DNA of 64,000 nt from Mastigamoeba balamuthi. Its lineage: Eukaryota > Evosea > Mastigamoebida > Mastigamoebidae. A program made the position numbers and the translations under genes. Every line of letters starts with the position of its first letter. Positions within the stretch are counted from its first letter, which is position 1. Positions 30,826 through 43,234 of the stretch are shown here, piece after piece. The DNA is taken from contig CACRSC010000034.1 in assembly GCA_902651635.1 (NCBI GenBank), forward strand, positions 28,762 to 92,761. Direction: 5' to 3'. A model generated the notes under the pieces. The model was not told the origin of the DNA, did not search any database, and saw nothing but the letters and a program-made list of their open reading frames with translations.

Positions 30826-33800
30826 ATGGACGGCCCCAGCGGAGCGCGCGCCGAGCAGCTGGCCCTCCTCGACCGCGTCCTCTCCCTCCTCGCCTCTCTC
30901 CGTCGCTCCCTGTGCGCCACCCCCGTGCCCCGCTGTCCTCTGACGCCCCCTGGCAGCGCCTCGGACGCCTCTGACGCCCCGGACGCCTCTGCCGCCGGTT
31001 CCGCGATTGCCTCGGCCGCCGAGCTGCTGCCCGCCGTGCTCCCGCGGGGCCCGCTGGCGGGGTGCGTCGTGTGCCCGACGGGGCTCGGGGAGGCCGAGCG
31101 GCGCGGGCTGCGGGCGGCTGTGGAGGCGCTGGGCGGGCGGTGCACAGAGGACCTCACGCGGGCTGCCACCCACGTCGTGGCCGCACGGCCCGCGGGCGCC
31201 AAGTACGAGGCCGCCGTGCGGCTCGGCATGTGGGCCGTCAGCCCCGCGTGGGTCGAGCGCTGCACGCTGCAGGGCACGCGCGCGGACGAGACGCTCTTCC
31301 CCGTGTGTGCCCAGCAGCAGCACCAGCAGCAGCAGGCAGACGAGGCAGACAAGGCAGAGGAGACAGAGGAAGCTGCAGAGGCAGACGAGGCAGACGAGGC
31401 AGACGAGGCAGACGAGGCAGACGAGTTAGACGGGGATGAGGAGGCAGACGACCAGAGCAGCGACGACACGTCATATGACGTGGCAGGCAGCAGCAGCGAC
31501 GAGGAGGAGGAGAGCGCAGACGCTGCCGGCGATGACGATGACGATGACGACGGCCAACAGGAGTCGAGTGACGAGTCGGAGCAGGAGGAGGAAGAGAACG
31601 TGTTCCGCGCTCTGTCCCCAGTGGCTCTCGCCCACGACGAGGACGACGACGACGCTCTTGGCGAGGGGACACAGCCAGAGGGCAGATGTACAGACGATGT
31701 GGGTGGCGACGCCTCACAAGGGCCTGTGGAGGTGGAGGGGGCGCTGGGCAACGGACACGTTGCAGAAGACGTCGCTCTGAGCAGCCAGGCCGACGCGGTG
31801 CCGGGCGAGAGGCCTGTGGACGTACCTGCTTCAGCAGGGCTCGCGGAGCAACTGGCAGATGCGTCGATGGATGGTGCAGCAGAGCAACGCGGCGCAGAGG
31901 CCTCCGAAAGAGCCCCAGTCGAGGAGCTGCCGGTGGCAGTCGACGCACAGCAGGGGCAGCGCACAGAGGCACCCGCCGCAGCCGCGCCAGCTGTCGAGGG
32001 CTCCGAGCAAAGCGGGCTCGCACAAGCCGCAGCGGCAGCAGCGGCAGCAGCAGCAGCAGCAGCAGTAGCGGCATCAACGGCAACAGCTCCAGATTCCCCA
32101 GATGACGACGTCACCGACACAACAGACAGCGCCAGCAGTGATGTCCGCTCTCTCTTTCACACGAAGGCTTCCGCCTTCTCCCCTGACCGCAGCGGCAGAG
32201 CGTCGAGACGGCGGACGAGGTGTCTCTCGGGCGCCAGCAGCCGGCGATGATGAGCTTCGCCAAGAGGTTCGAGCAGGTGGACACCGACAAGCTGGGCTTC
32301 TGGTGGTGGAGACTGTTCGACATTCTCAAGGCGGCTGGCTACGCACCGCCATCGAGGCGCTTCATTGAGGAGCGCCGGAGGGCCCTCCGCTCTCTGCTGT
32401 TCCGCCACGTGTCCGACGCTACTCCGACTGCCCTCTCGGAGTTTCGCGCCGTCTCGGACTCCACTGCGACGGCCGACGCGCCCGCGACGGACCCCGACAA
32501 GCTCGCGGAGGCCACAGAGGGCGGCGTCTTTCCGGTGCGCTGCACGCACACCTCCAGTTGATTGCTCACGCACAGCTGTGGCACAAACCAGCCGTGGTCT
32601 GAGTCGGAGCTCTACCACACGGTCAAGGACGCCCCTCGCGCAGCGAGAGAGAAAGAGACTAGGCAGACGCTGTTCCAGATGCTGGGGAAGCGGAGGTCCA
32701 AGCCCGCGGAGCCGGAGGGTGCCCCGCCTGAGCTGCCACCGGCGCTCCCGAGCCTCACGCGCCTCCTCTTCAAAGGCTTCGTTCTCACGTCGGACCTCCC
32801 GAGTACCAGCTCGCAGCAGAGCGTGCTCTCGCTCGAGATGCTCAACAGTCTCATCGAGGAGCTCGAGCAGGAGTGGAACGAGACGAGGTACGCGGCCAGG
32901 GTGTGTGGTCGCTCGCCCTCTCACGCTGCGTCCGCACAGCAAGCCGGCGTTGCTGATGCAGAGGCGGCGGTTGTGGGAGGATCACCACAGGGACGCAGAG
33001 AAGGTGGACCGTGAGCTAGAGCGCTGTGTGGAGAACCTGCGCAAGTGCATGCAGCAGCTCGCAGGGCAGACGGACGCGGCGTTTGCGCGGCGCGCCCTCA
33101 GAGACACGGTTTTTGACGTGTGCTGCCACAGCTTCGTCCAGGAGCTGCTCAAGGGCCCGCCGCCCTCGCCTCCGCCAGAGGAGGTCGAGGAGGTGGATGA
33201 GGTGGATGGGATGGAGGTGCCGGTGCCGGTGGACAGGTCCCCTAGGCCCTCGGGCGACACCCCGCCCGCGGCCGCCACTGTGAAGAGGGCGATCGAGGAT
33301 GTCTCGGACCACAGCACCGAGTCGTGTGTGGAGGAGGTCGCACCTCCGTGCAAACGGTGAGCTCTCCCCTCGCGGTACTCGCTCGACTCAGCGCGGCACT
33401 CGACCAGCTCGAGAGGCTGCACGCAGCAGGACGCCATCAGCATCGAGTCGGAGGACGAGAGCGTCGCAGACGCGGACGTGTCCACCAGCACGCCACAGGG
33501 AAAGCACAGCGCATGCGCTGCAGGGGATGTGGGCGTCGAGGTCGTCGACCTGGAAGACGAGCAGGGCGTAGCGCATCGAGATCTGGCCGGACCCACAGAA
33601 GAGGAGATCTCAGACGACTCCGAGTCCAGCGTGACGCCGGGGCCGAACAACTCCGACGTCGATATGGATGCGCCATCGGCAGACCCCAGGCCGTCCGGGT
33701 CGGAGGCGGCGATGGTGGACGCCTTCAACGACAGTACCTTCCTTGACTCGGACGACGGCATGTACGACGAAGAGCTCGGGGGAATTGCCGTGGAGACCTC

Positions 33801-35978
33801 GGAGCCTCCGCAGAACCGCCAACTGTTCGCGGACGAGTCCCAGTGCGTCGAGACCGAGGCTATAAGAATCCCCGACTACACGGCAGAACACCTCGGGCAG
33901 CACCAGTACGATGCCGTCGTGCGCATCTGGAACACGGTGGTGCTCGGAGACAAGGGGCTGGTCCTGGGTGACGTCATGGTCCGCAGCCACCACCGCCCGC
34001 TCTCACTGTTGTTGCCGGGGCTCCTCTGACAATACCGCTGTTGCGGACCTGCTGGGCGCAGGGGCTCGGGAAGACGTTCACGTCGCTGACGGTGATGCAC
34101 TGCTTCATCCGCGACCTGCGCCGCAGGGTGCTGCTACTCGTCCCCGCAAACGTGCTGGACAACTGGCAGAGGGAGTTCAGGGTGTGGTTCGTGAACCGAC
34201 CAGTGCCGCTGCACTACTCGCTCTACTGCGTCGCGCAGCGCAGCGACGAGAGGGGCTGCGTCGATAAGTGGTCCGCCAACGGCGGCATCCTGCTGACAAC
34301 CTTCAAGCTCTTCGTTGCCATGGCGACTTCGTCGAACGAGCTCCAAATGGTCTGATGACCCCTCCCTGTGGCCCGAGCTGAGCTGACTCTTGCACTGCAG
34401 AAAGCGCAGATGATCGTCGTGGACGAGGCGCACAACATTCGGACGTCGAGCACGCAGCTCAGCCAAATGCTCCGCGAGGTCGCAACGCACAAGCGTCTCT
34501 GTCTTACGGGGTACCCCCTCCAGGTACTCCAACGACAGCTTAGCACGCATGGCCCGCTTATCTTACCACGTCGCCGGGGACAACTCGCAATGCGCAGAAC
34601 AACGTCAGCGAGTTCCTGCAGATCCTGCTGTTCTGCTCCCCGGAGCTGCTGACGAAGAAGATAACTACCATTCTCGAGTCGAAGATCAGGGGTCGCGTGC
34701 AGCGAAGGCACGTGGGGTGGCTCTACTCGAAGACGCAGCACCTCGTTCTGCGCCGCGACCTCGACGTCCTCAGTAAGGACGTGAAGCCGCCGCCACGCCA
34801 CGAGTACACTTTCTTTGTCGAGCTCACCGAGTGGCAAAAGAAGCTCTACGAGGCCGCGTCCACGTTCAGCTGGACCCCCGACAGGCACAGCAAGGAGTTC
34901 CTGACCAAGAAGAACCGCCTGCAGCTGCTCTGCATCCACCCCGGAGCTCTGTGAGACCCACCCTCCCTCCTGTGTGCGCAGCGGATGTGCTGACTGCGGG
35001 AGCCCCGCGACAGCCTCTGCCCTTCTTCCAAGACAGACAAGGACAAGTACAAGCGGCTCGAGTGCCCGACGCTGCGCGCTATGATCGACCAGATGCCGGG
35101 GGAGCTGCTCTCCGCGAAGTCGGCGTCGTGCCTAGAGATGAGCGGCAAGATGGGCGTCCTGTTCACGATCGTTCAGAGGGCCGTCGCGCGCAAGGAGAAG
35201 ACGTTGGTGTTCTCGCACTCGCCGCCGGCCATCGAGTTCATAACGGCGGCGCTCAGCACGCGGGGCATCAAGTGCAGAAGCTTCACGGGCAACACCCCCG
35301 TCAGCAAGCGGACCAAGATCATCAACCAGCTCCAGAACGGCGACCAGCTCTCGGTGCTCGTCATCTCCACCAAGGCCGGCGGCGTCGGCATCAACCTCGT
35401 CGCCGCCAACCACGTCGTCATCATGGACTGCGACTTCAACCCCGTCCACGAGAACCAGTGCATCGCCCGCGTACGAGCGCCGCCTCCTCCCCTGCGTGGG
35501 TGCGTGCTGACCCGGTGGCCGAGAGCAGGCGCACAGGATGGGGCAGAAGAAGGAGACGTACGTGTACCGCCTGGTCTCCGCGTACACGATCGAGCACATC
35601 CTGTACATCAAGCAGCTCGAGAAGGAGCGGCTGGCCATGACGGTGGTCGACAAGCACAGGTCGTCTGTGCCCCCGCTGGTGCGCGCGGCCAAGCAGCAGG
35701 TCGACTTCGACAGGATCACGTGCGAGTATAACACGAGCTGGCCGCTGCTGCCCATTGCCCCGCTGGACACGGCGCCGCCGCTGGTGCGAGAGATCTACCA
35801 GAGCGCGCGCCAGGGCATCAGGGGGCTCGAACAGCACTGGGTCCTCAGGGGGACCGAGCAGTGCGACAGCTACACAGACGCCGAGATCGCGTGCGCTGAC
35901 GCCGAGTTCCGCGCCGTCGAGTCGGCAGCCGCTGGGGCCCCTCCCAGCGCACCCCAGCCCGTGTCGAACGCCAAGTAG
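30826..35978 (+). CDS. BRCT-SNF2 chromatin remodelling ATPase, ATRX/RAD54-like
   Basis: A DNA translocase of the SNF2 family, presumably nuclear. Exon 1 holds a BRCT domain (about residues 73-157, with GGRCTEDLTRAATHVV and WAVSPAWVERC), then a long Asp/Glu/Ser tract with an EAD repeat and an Ala run. About ten further exons follow. The Walker A is split by an intron and restores GDVMGLGKT (near 33972 and 34065). Later motifs are VVDEAHNIR (DEAH), LCLTGYPLQ, EKTLVFSHSPPA, STKAGGVGINLVAAN and AHRMGQKKETYVYRLV. The final block DEAH...HRMGQ and the VVDKHRSS segment fit the ATRX/ARIP4 branch. BRCT plus SNF2 in one chain is not a usual combination. The stop is TAG at 35976-35978. Exon borders are approximate. 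Confidence 0.88.
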
Positions 35979-36156
35979 GGCAATTCTAGATAGCTTGACT
36001 TTGTAGGCGACAGCTCTCTTGGTCTTTATTTTCAGTATGTGTGGTGTTTGCGCCGAGTTTGATGCAGAGACTCATTGAGCACTTCGGACAACACAGCCGA
36101 CGGAACAACACCGGCGACATCTTTCAGAGATACCAGGAAATGGATAAAAAGATGAA

Positions 36157-39100
36157 TCAATTGAGAGTCCACACCTCAATCTCTGACACGGTAAAATGTG
36201 TCGTGCCCTGCTCACCAAGGATATTGGGGCCGCCCTGAGCGTAGGTGCTTGCTGTGCAGTAGTTTTTGTACAGGCAGGTCAGGTCGCATCCTGCTCCAAA
36301 CGACGGCCCGTGATAGATGTAATGGAAGACGGATTTCTTGCAGCCTGGGGGAGACCGCTGGATTGCTCCAGTGGTAACATTGAACAAAAACGCCCTATCA
36401 TCGCCGTAGTATTTGGGGACACCGTTCGTGCCCAATGGTATTGTGGTGAAACCCCCAAAGACGCCTGCCTGCATTGTGAGAAGAAGAATGTCAACTAAAG
36501 GTATACGGCTGTTGGTGTCCCTGATGAGTGTGAAGGTCGGGCTCTGTTTGTCGCACTTAAGGTGGAATTCATCTTGGCTGATGTTGCCAGAACTTGACGA
36601 CGCCTTCCACAAGAGGTCCCATTTCGAAGGGAACACAGCGTCCCTCAGATAGGCCCTCATAACTGCCATGCAGTCGACATCTGGCGTGATGATCCGCGAT
36701 CGGGGAAAGACTGGAGAGTAGTCAGAGAAAACAGTTTGTGCATTGCTGGTACCTTTAAGCCGAGCTCCTGTGGACAAAAATGTGTGAGTAAAACGGAAAA
36801 CCGAAATCTGTACCATTCAACATGGCATCCTTCAGATTGGCTTCCGAGAGGTCCAAGACACTCAAGTCTCTGTTCGACAGGTCCACGCAGCTGAGATTAG
36901 CTCCTGATAGCTTCTCCCTCATTGATAGGCTTCTGGGCAGCTCTGCTCCAGAGAGGTCCGCACCCCTGAGATAATCAACGACTCTATCAGTCACAACGGG
37001 TAGGAAAGGGCAGATGGCCTTGAGACCTGAGGTCCACGCAGCAGACGATGGCGTCGGAGAGATGCGCCTTGCTCAACCCGACGGCCCGCAGGTCCATTCC
37101 AGAGAGGTCAGCCCTGCTGAGGCGTGCCCTGCTCATTCTCGTCGTGCGGTCCACCGTTGCTGCACAAAGCACGACCATGCTCAGGTCGGCTCCCTCGAGG
37201 TTCGCTCCACGCAGGTTTGTCCCGCTGAGGTCTGCACCGCGCAGCACCGCGTTCTGGAGGTTCACACCACACAGGTCGCGCCCTCGGAGCCCAACAGAGG
37301 ACCATATCTGCGCTCCCTCGAGGACCGTCTTGTTGGTGATCTCTGCTTCGTCGAGGCCAATGGCATCCCGCAGGTCCGCGTCTGTCAGGTCCGCTGACCC
37401 CAGTTTTGCCCCCCGCAGCACCGATCCACTGAGGTCGGACCCACGCAGGTTGCACCCACGAAAGTTGCGCCCAGACAGATCCAGCTGCTGCAGTACACAC
37501 CGGGCCATGACCCAAGCAGGAAGCTCGCACTCTGTGATGCCCGAACAGCCACCCAGAGACACCTCTACCATCCTCGCATGTCCCAGCTTCGCGTGGCGCA
37601 GGTCCACCTCGTTGAGCTTGCACTTGATCATGAGGACTCCCAGAGGCCCGCCCGTGGGAGGTCTGTTCTCGTTCTTGCCGGGCAGAGGGGCCTGCACGAG
37701 GCTCGGCGGGCTCTTGGTACGCTCTTCGGCCCAGCTGACGACTCGACACTCCGTCCCAGTACACGCCGCGGCATCTTGCATGACAGTGCGCTCCATGGCG
37801 CACGTCAGGGCGCACTGGTCGTCGAAGCGCGCACGCGTGAGGTCCGTGCCGCTGCCGAACGCGACATTCCTGAGGGTGCTGCCCAGCCAGACCGTGTCCC
37901 TGAGGCACACCCTCTCGAAGCTCACAGACTTGAGCACCGCCGCCTCGAAGGCCATCCCCCGCATGTTGCAGTCGCAGAACACCGTGCGCCCCTCGACCCT
38001 GAGGCCGGCTGGGGCTCTGCCCAGCCGCATGTCCGAGCCGCTGACCTTGCACCCATCGAGCACAGGCGGCAGACACGAGCAGCGGAGGTCGCACGACTCG
38101 ACCGTGACGCCTCTCCACCCCGCCCAGCGACCCATGTCCGCCCCAGCCAGGCGCGTGCCGTGCAGCACGACCCCGGCGCCCATCTCCACGAGCTCGTCGC
38201 CCAGCTGCCTGGGCTCCGAGGCGCGCGAGGCCGCGGACCCCTCGCCGAGCCTCCGCGCGCCGCCGAGGTCGCACGAGACGAGGGCCGTGGCCCCGGTGAA
38301 GGCCACGCCGTCGAGCCTGCAGCGCGTAAAGTCGCAGCGGGACAGACGGCAGTCGGCAAACGTCCACGAGCTCAGCTGGCCCTCCCACGCCCTGTCCTCG
38401 ACGTCGGAGCCCGCGACGGTGACACCTGCAGTGCCCCGCGGCATCGCCTCCAGCACGCGCGCGAGGCCGGCGACCGCCTCGAGGCGCGCGCCGCTCATGT
38501 CCGCGGGGGCAAACGAGGTGGCCCTGCTGAGGCGCGTGCGGGCCATGCGGCAGCCCCGCAGGCAGACGCCCTGCATCGCGCAGCCCTCAAACTCCGTGTC
38601 GATCAGCACGCAGCCGATGAAGCTGGCCCCGTCCAGCGACGCTCCTGCCCAGGGGCACAGGCGGGGCAGTCAGCAAGAGGGGTGTCAGCGGGGCTCGGGG
38701 CCTGCAGGGGCCGTGCAGCCACGGGACGAAACACCTCCAGGGTGCCCCGCCTCTCTGGCTGAGCAAACGTGGGTGTTGCCCACGGGGGTGTTGCCCTCAA
38801 AGTATGTCCTTATCCCACAGAGCTCCCCCGGAGTGTCCCCTGGGACACCTGGAAGGGACTCCAGGGTTCCCCCAGGGGTGCCCCCTTACGTGGGAGTGCT
38901 ACCGGGAATCTGTCCCCGCCTCTCTGGCCGAGCAAATGTGGGTGTTCCCGGGTGCCATCAAAGTATGTCCTTATGCCACAGAGTTCCCCGGGAGCGTCCC
39001 CTGGAGCACCGTGGGAAGAGCTCCAGGGTCCTTTCCCCCCAGGGGTGCCCCCCTTCTGTGGGAGTGCACCCCAGGATGTGCTTCTTCCCGTCGCGGGGCT

Positions 39101-39736
39101 CGCACCAGCGAAGACGGCGCCCGTGAGGTCCGAGTCGTCGAACACGCAGCCGCAGAGGTCGCCCCCGAAGAGGGCCCCCCGCAGCGCGCACCTCGCGAGC
39201 CGCGCGCCCCTCATGCACGCGACGCTCCGCCAGTCGACGCCCTGCGCGAACTTGTGCCCCGAGAGGTCCGCCCCGCTCACGTCAAGCCCCTCCCACCCCC
39301 TCTGCTCCTCCTCCACCTCCTCCGCAGGCCCCTCAGCTGTGCCGTCGCTGATGGAGCACTGGAGGGACGCGGGGAGGCGGGCGTCTGAGAGGTCGGCGCC
39401 TGCGAGGGAGCGGCCAGCGACGGAGGCGAGGCGGACGCCCCGGAGGTCGGAGCCGCGCAGGCAGGCGCCCCGCAGGTCGGCGCCCGCGAGGAGCGCGCGG
39501 CGGGCGTCGGAGCGCGGCAGAGCGGCGCCGCGGAGGTCGGAGCCCGAGAGGTCGGCGGCGGCGAGGAGGGCGCCCGGGGCAGAGCAGAGGCCGCGCAGGT
39601 CGAGGCCCCGCAGGCGAGCCCGCGGGAGGTACAGCGCACGCCCGCGGGTGCACTGCGCCCGCACCTCGTCGGCGTCGAGGTCGTTGGCGTCGCCGGGTCC
39701 CGGGAGGGGCTGCGTGGCGGGCGGTTGTTGTGACAT
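36157..39736 (-). CDS. Pentapeptide-repeat protein with C-terminal TLDc domain
   Basis: About 1,050 residues in five or six exons. From the start at 39736 the chain is almost entirely A(D/N)LxG-type pentapeptides (GADLRGACLRGSDLRGV, GANLEGADLSMVVL), predicted to fold as a right-handed four-sided helix. The end is a TLDc domain: WDLLWKASSSSG, FHLKCDKQSPTFTLIRD, then across an intron VFGGFTTIPLG, YGDDRAFLFNV and the closing VSEIEVW. The intron near 36463-36500 must splice at GCAG/GC to give NSR-VFGGFT. In animals TLDc proteins (OXR1, NCOA7, TBC1D24) bind V-ATPase and act in oxidative-stress resistance; whether that holds here is inference. Introns inside the repeat region show it is a genuine eukaryotic gene. 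Confidence 0.88.
38746..39080. repeat. Tandem 170-bp repeat inside an intron
   Basis: Copies at 38746-38915 and 38916-39080 share GCCTCTCTGG(C/T)(C/T)GAGCAAA, CAAAGTATGTCCTTAT and CCCAGGGGTGCCCCC words in the same order at about 80% identity by eye. They fill most of the intron (about 38643-39105) of the pentapeptide-TLDc gene, which is several times longer than its other introns. Confidence 0.85.
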
Positions 39737-40173
39737 TCTGCTGGTTTGTTTGTTGTGTTGTTTTTGTTTTTTATGTTCTTCGTTAGTTTTTGTTGTGTTG
39801 TGGCTCGTGGTTGTTGTGTGTTTTTCTTTGATCCCTCCTGCGTGGGTGAAATGGGTCGTGTTTCCCCGTTTTTCTGTGCCGCGGTTATTCTGGACAAGCT
39901 AGCTCGCTGCACGTCTGCTCACTTTGGGTGCCGTGTCCTGTGAACCCCCGATGGGTGCTTGGAGGATGAGAGGACACAGTGTTTAGTACGGGAGAAGTAG
40001 GGTGAAAATCTACACTGTATGTACAAGTATCTGTTCCACCGGTTTCCCCTCCGCACCGCTGAGCAGATCCTACCGCTGGATTACTCGCACATCTGCCCTC
40101 CCAGTCGCGGACAGGCACTTTCTAAGTACTTCTGTGAGTCAGCAGGACCTATCTTTCCGTCGTCTACGTGCCG
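39737..40173. other. Divergent intergenic region
   Basis: Upstream of both the pentapeptide-TLDc gene (-) and the secreted protein (+). It contains a T/G-rich run (39740-39830) that reads as an A/C-rich leader for the minus gene. No gene was seen. Confidence 0.5.
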
Positions 40174-41415
40174 ATGGACGCCCGCGCCATTCCTGCCGTC
40201 GTGGCCCTGCTGCTGTCCTGCAGCTGTGCGCTTCCGGCACTGCCAGCACGCCCACTTGTGTCACCGGGTCCACTGCAGCCCTCCCCCAATGTACCATTCA
40301 CGTCTGCACTCCCGAACTCTGATCCACGTGTCCGTCGGTAACTCCAGGAGACCCTGTGCCACAACGCCAGCGTCACGCAGTGCCTCGTCTCGGCCGTCAC
40401 CACGCGCGCGTGTGCGCTGCGGGGCTGCGAGAGCCTGCACGCTGCCAGCTGCACGACGTGCGACGCCTACCCGTCGAGCCACCGGCCCGAGCCCGACATC
40501 CGCTCCGACCCCGCGTTCGACCTCGGCTACGTCGTCCTCGGCCTCGAGTTCAACTCCACCGCCGCCACGCCCCTCTGGCCCGCCGCCAGGGCCGCCGCCG
40601 TGCGCGTCGTCGAGCGCTGCCTGCGGGCGACTGCGCCGTGCGAGTACGAGTACGACAGCTACGCGCTCGAGGTCGACTCGGGGCTGCCGGCCCAGCGCTG
40701 GTCCTCGGGCCAGCTGTTCGTCCGCGTCCGCGTGCCGAGCAACGCGACGTCTGCGGTGCCGCCGTCGCTGGCCGCGTGGAACTGGACGTCGCCCAGGACG
40801 GTCTCGCGCGTCCTGCAGTGCGCGGCCACGGCGGCCCCGGGCTTCGCGTTCAGGCGCGTGCACGCCAGCGGCTACCCGGCCAACATGTTCTGCGGCGACG
40901 GCCTCGTCGACGGCCCCGAGCTGTGCGACGCCTCGCCCTACTGCTCGCGCACCTCGTGCACGTGCACGTGGGGCGCAGCGCCCCTCGCTGGCGGCGGCTG
41001 CGCGGCCCTGGCCATCGCCAGCGTCGTCACGGCCCCCGCGCCGACGGCCGAGCAGGTCGCGGCCTTCGAGCGGGCGTTCGCCCAGCGCTGCTGCGACACG
41101 GGCGAGATCTCGGCCAGGGCGGAGCTGGACGCGCTGGGCCCGTCCCCGCGGGTCCGCGTGGTGCTGGAGGCCGCGAGGGACGCGTACCCGGGGGCCAGGG
41201 CGCCGCGTGGGGTGCTCTCGGTGCCGTTTGTTGAGTGCTACCGCGAGGCGGCGCGGGAGGCCTTTGGCAGCGGCGCACAGGCGGAAGTGTGGGTCGACTA
41301 CAGCGGGGACGCGGCGGCCTCGGACCAGTCGTCGACTGCCGCCGCCCTGCCCTTGCACGGCGGTGCTTGCTCTGGCCTACTCGTGCTGGCTGCTGTGGTG
41401 GTCGAGGGTCTCTGA
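40174..41415 (+). CDS. Secreted protein with a CGDG disintegrin-like motif
   Basis: The start gives a signal peptide (MDARAIPAVVALLLSCS...). A phase-0 intron (about 40290-40346, GTACC...CTCCAG) removes an in-frame stop and joins to ETLCHNASVTQCL. The mature part has paired cysteines, several N-glycosylation sites (NST, NAT, NWT) and CGDGLVDGPELCD, the Cys-rich motif common in secreted and surface proteins of many phyla. A hydrophobic end (GACSGLLVLAAVVVEGL) with no following charge suggests a GPI anchor signal. Length is about 395 aa. The function is unknown. Confidence 0.7.
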
Positions 41416-42352
41416 GTGAGTTGGCTAGGGGGCCCCCCTCTCGCTCTCTCTCAGCTGCTCTCTGGTTGCCGATCTGTATCTGTGGCACACTGTCGAACTG
41501 GCGTCTCGGGTCCTCAGCAACCTTGGCGGGTGTACTGCTGAACGGGCTGTTGCAAATGCCAGAACAAGATGAAGAACACCTCATCCTTTATAACGAGGCC
41601 CGCCTGTAGGGCCAAGTTGCCCCTGATGGCCTATGTCGTGACGTACGTGGGCGGTCCGTCTCTGGCTGGAAGCTCCGGGGTTCTCTCTCGTTGGCAAGTG
41701 CTTCGTCAATCGCCGCCGGAGCCCGCGAGCACAACGCCAACACACCGCAGGACTCAAACTCTCGGAGTATCACCTCAGCTCACGCCTGCCTGCTTCGGGT
41801 CTCTCCTCGCGTTCAGAACTGGGCAGGTCTGCGCCGTGTAAAGTACGGTGAGTGCGACATCGCCATGGGCTTCGCTCGGCGAGGCGTAAAGGTGCCCTTA
41901 TTTTAGGGCCATGAGGCGCGACCCTTGATCCAGCCCGGCGGGTGCAGGCAGCATACGAGTGCTTGCCGCGGTAATGAGAGGCCGCGTGGCTGGGCGTACG
42001 AGTATCTCGCCAGCCTATCGACTACGTTCCATGACATCCGATCGCTCGACGCTGGTTGGAACAGATTCAGCAGCGTTGCAAACACCTCAAAGCCCAGTAC
42101 GCATTACCAAAGCTGTGAGTGAGCCTTCTGCCGGCCACCTGTTGCACGTCTAACAGGACGCCGCCCACTCGTTTGCTAACAGTCCGCAGAGTGTTCTCAA
42201 AGCCCGACATGCAAACGGAACCCATCAATTGCGTTAAGCCCTTCCTGCAGCAGTGATTCATAAGTCAGGCCCGCCAGGTCGGCGCATTGGCTCAGTCTTC
42301 CTGTCTATTTCCAGATACTCTGCCGCCTCTCTCCCAGGGAGGCAGCCTGTAG
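41416..42352. other. Intergenic region without a supported gene
   Basis: Short frames on both strands lack splice logic or family features. No tRNA or rRNA-like segment was found. It should contain the 3' ends of the two converging neighbours. Confidence 0.5.
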
Positions 42353-43114
42353 TCAGTCGCCGCTCTCCTTCAGGCTGCTGTGCTTCTTGGCCTCGCTCTG
42401 GGGCAGCAAACAGAAGCAGATGAAATTGAGGGCAATAAGAAGGGACACGACAACGATCTGCGCAGTAGTGATGCCCCTGATGGCGCTCGCAGCAGACGCG
42501 GAGAAGTCAGCGAGCGCTGCACAGTACACTTTGAGGTCTCCCACGGCCCCGCTACGTGTCAGCAGAAGCAGCGCGTCGGCCAGTGTCACGTGCGTCATGC
42601 TCAGCGCCGTGGTGGCCGACTGGCAGAGCGCACCCACCACCTGCACTGCTCCGGGTCGCAATCACACGTCGTGAAAAAAGGAAACGGAAATGCTGAAGGG
42701 AAAAGACTCGGAGAGCAATGTTGTACCCCGGCGGCTGCGGAACCTGTCCGAGAGTAGGGAAGCTGCGACGCAGGCCACGGAGAAGGCGGTCTCCGCGAGT
42801 GCCAGGGCGATGTTGGCGCTGTTAGCCTTCTTGGCGGAGTCCAGCGGCGTGAACGGCTCGACGGTATCGGAGCATTTGTGGTTCATCTCGGGCCGGAAGT
42901 AGAGGCAGATCACCACCGCTGGGAGGGCGAGCCCCGAGAGTACTGTCCTTGCTATGCTGCAACCGATGAGGACCCCGCGCTCCTTGTGGAAATGTGTCCT
43001 GAGACACCCGATCGCAGCAGACCTGAGTGAGACAGCACACGGGCAGTTTGGGCAGGTGTTACTCATGGGTGAAGCTGGGCAAGGCTTTTTAGAAGGGTCA
43101 GCCGAGATATCCAT
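42353..43114 (-). CDS. Four-TM membrane protein, paralog 1
   Basis: Two exons. The first (43114 to about 42735) has a short Cys-rich start (SNTCPNCPC), HFHKERGVLIG, and two helices (ARTVLSGLALPAVVICLYF; NIALALAETAFSVACVA). An intron of about 80 bp ends ...GGAGCAG. The second exon has VGALCQSATTALSMTHV, LADALLLLTRSGAVGD, and a last helix (AQIVVVSLLIALNFICF) before a charged tail. Length is about 225 aa. It shares this plan and intron position with the gene starting 833 bp further on. No family is recognised. The four-helix layout with a loop of conserved Cys recalls tetraspanins, but their CCG motif is absent. Confidence 0.7.
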
Positions 43115-43234
43115 CGGCGAAATTACTCTCTTTGAAGCACTGGCGTTTGTGTGTGCTTTTCAGGACCCAATCGGTGTGGCTTTTACATTGAGAGGGGGAA
43201 GTGATTCCGTTGTGGCACAGTATGCTGCCTACCA

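Noticed and set aside
37048-39126. A 692-codon plus-strand frame over the pentapeptide gene
   Set aside because: It is antisense to repeats of five codons, which leave the opposite strand open. It shows only a Ser/Arg/Pro-rich shadow composition.
36157-39736. Recent bacterial origin of the pentapeptide gene
   Set aside because: Bacteria are rich in such repeats, but this gene has several introns and a eukaryotic TLDc domain, and its codon use matches its neighbours.
41940-41985. A GCCGCGGTAAT word like the small-subunit rRNA core
   Set aside because: The match is only 11 bases and the flanks show no rRNA similarity.
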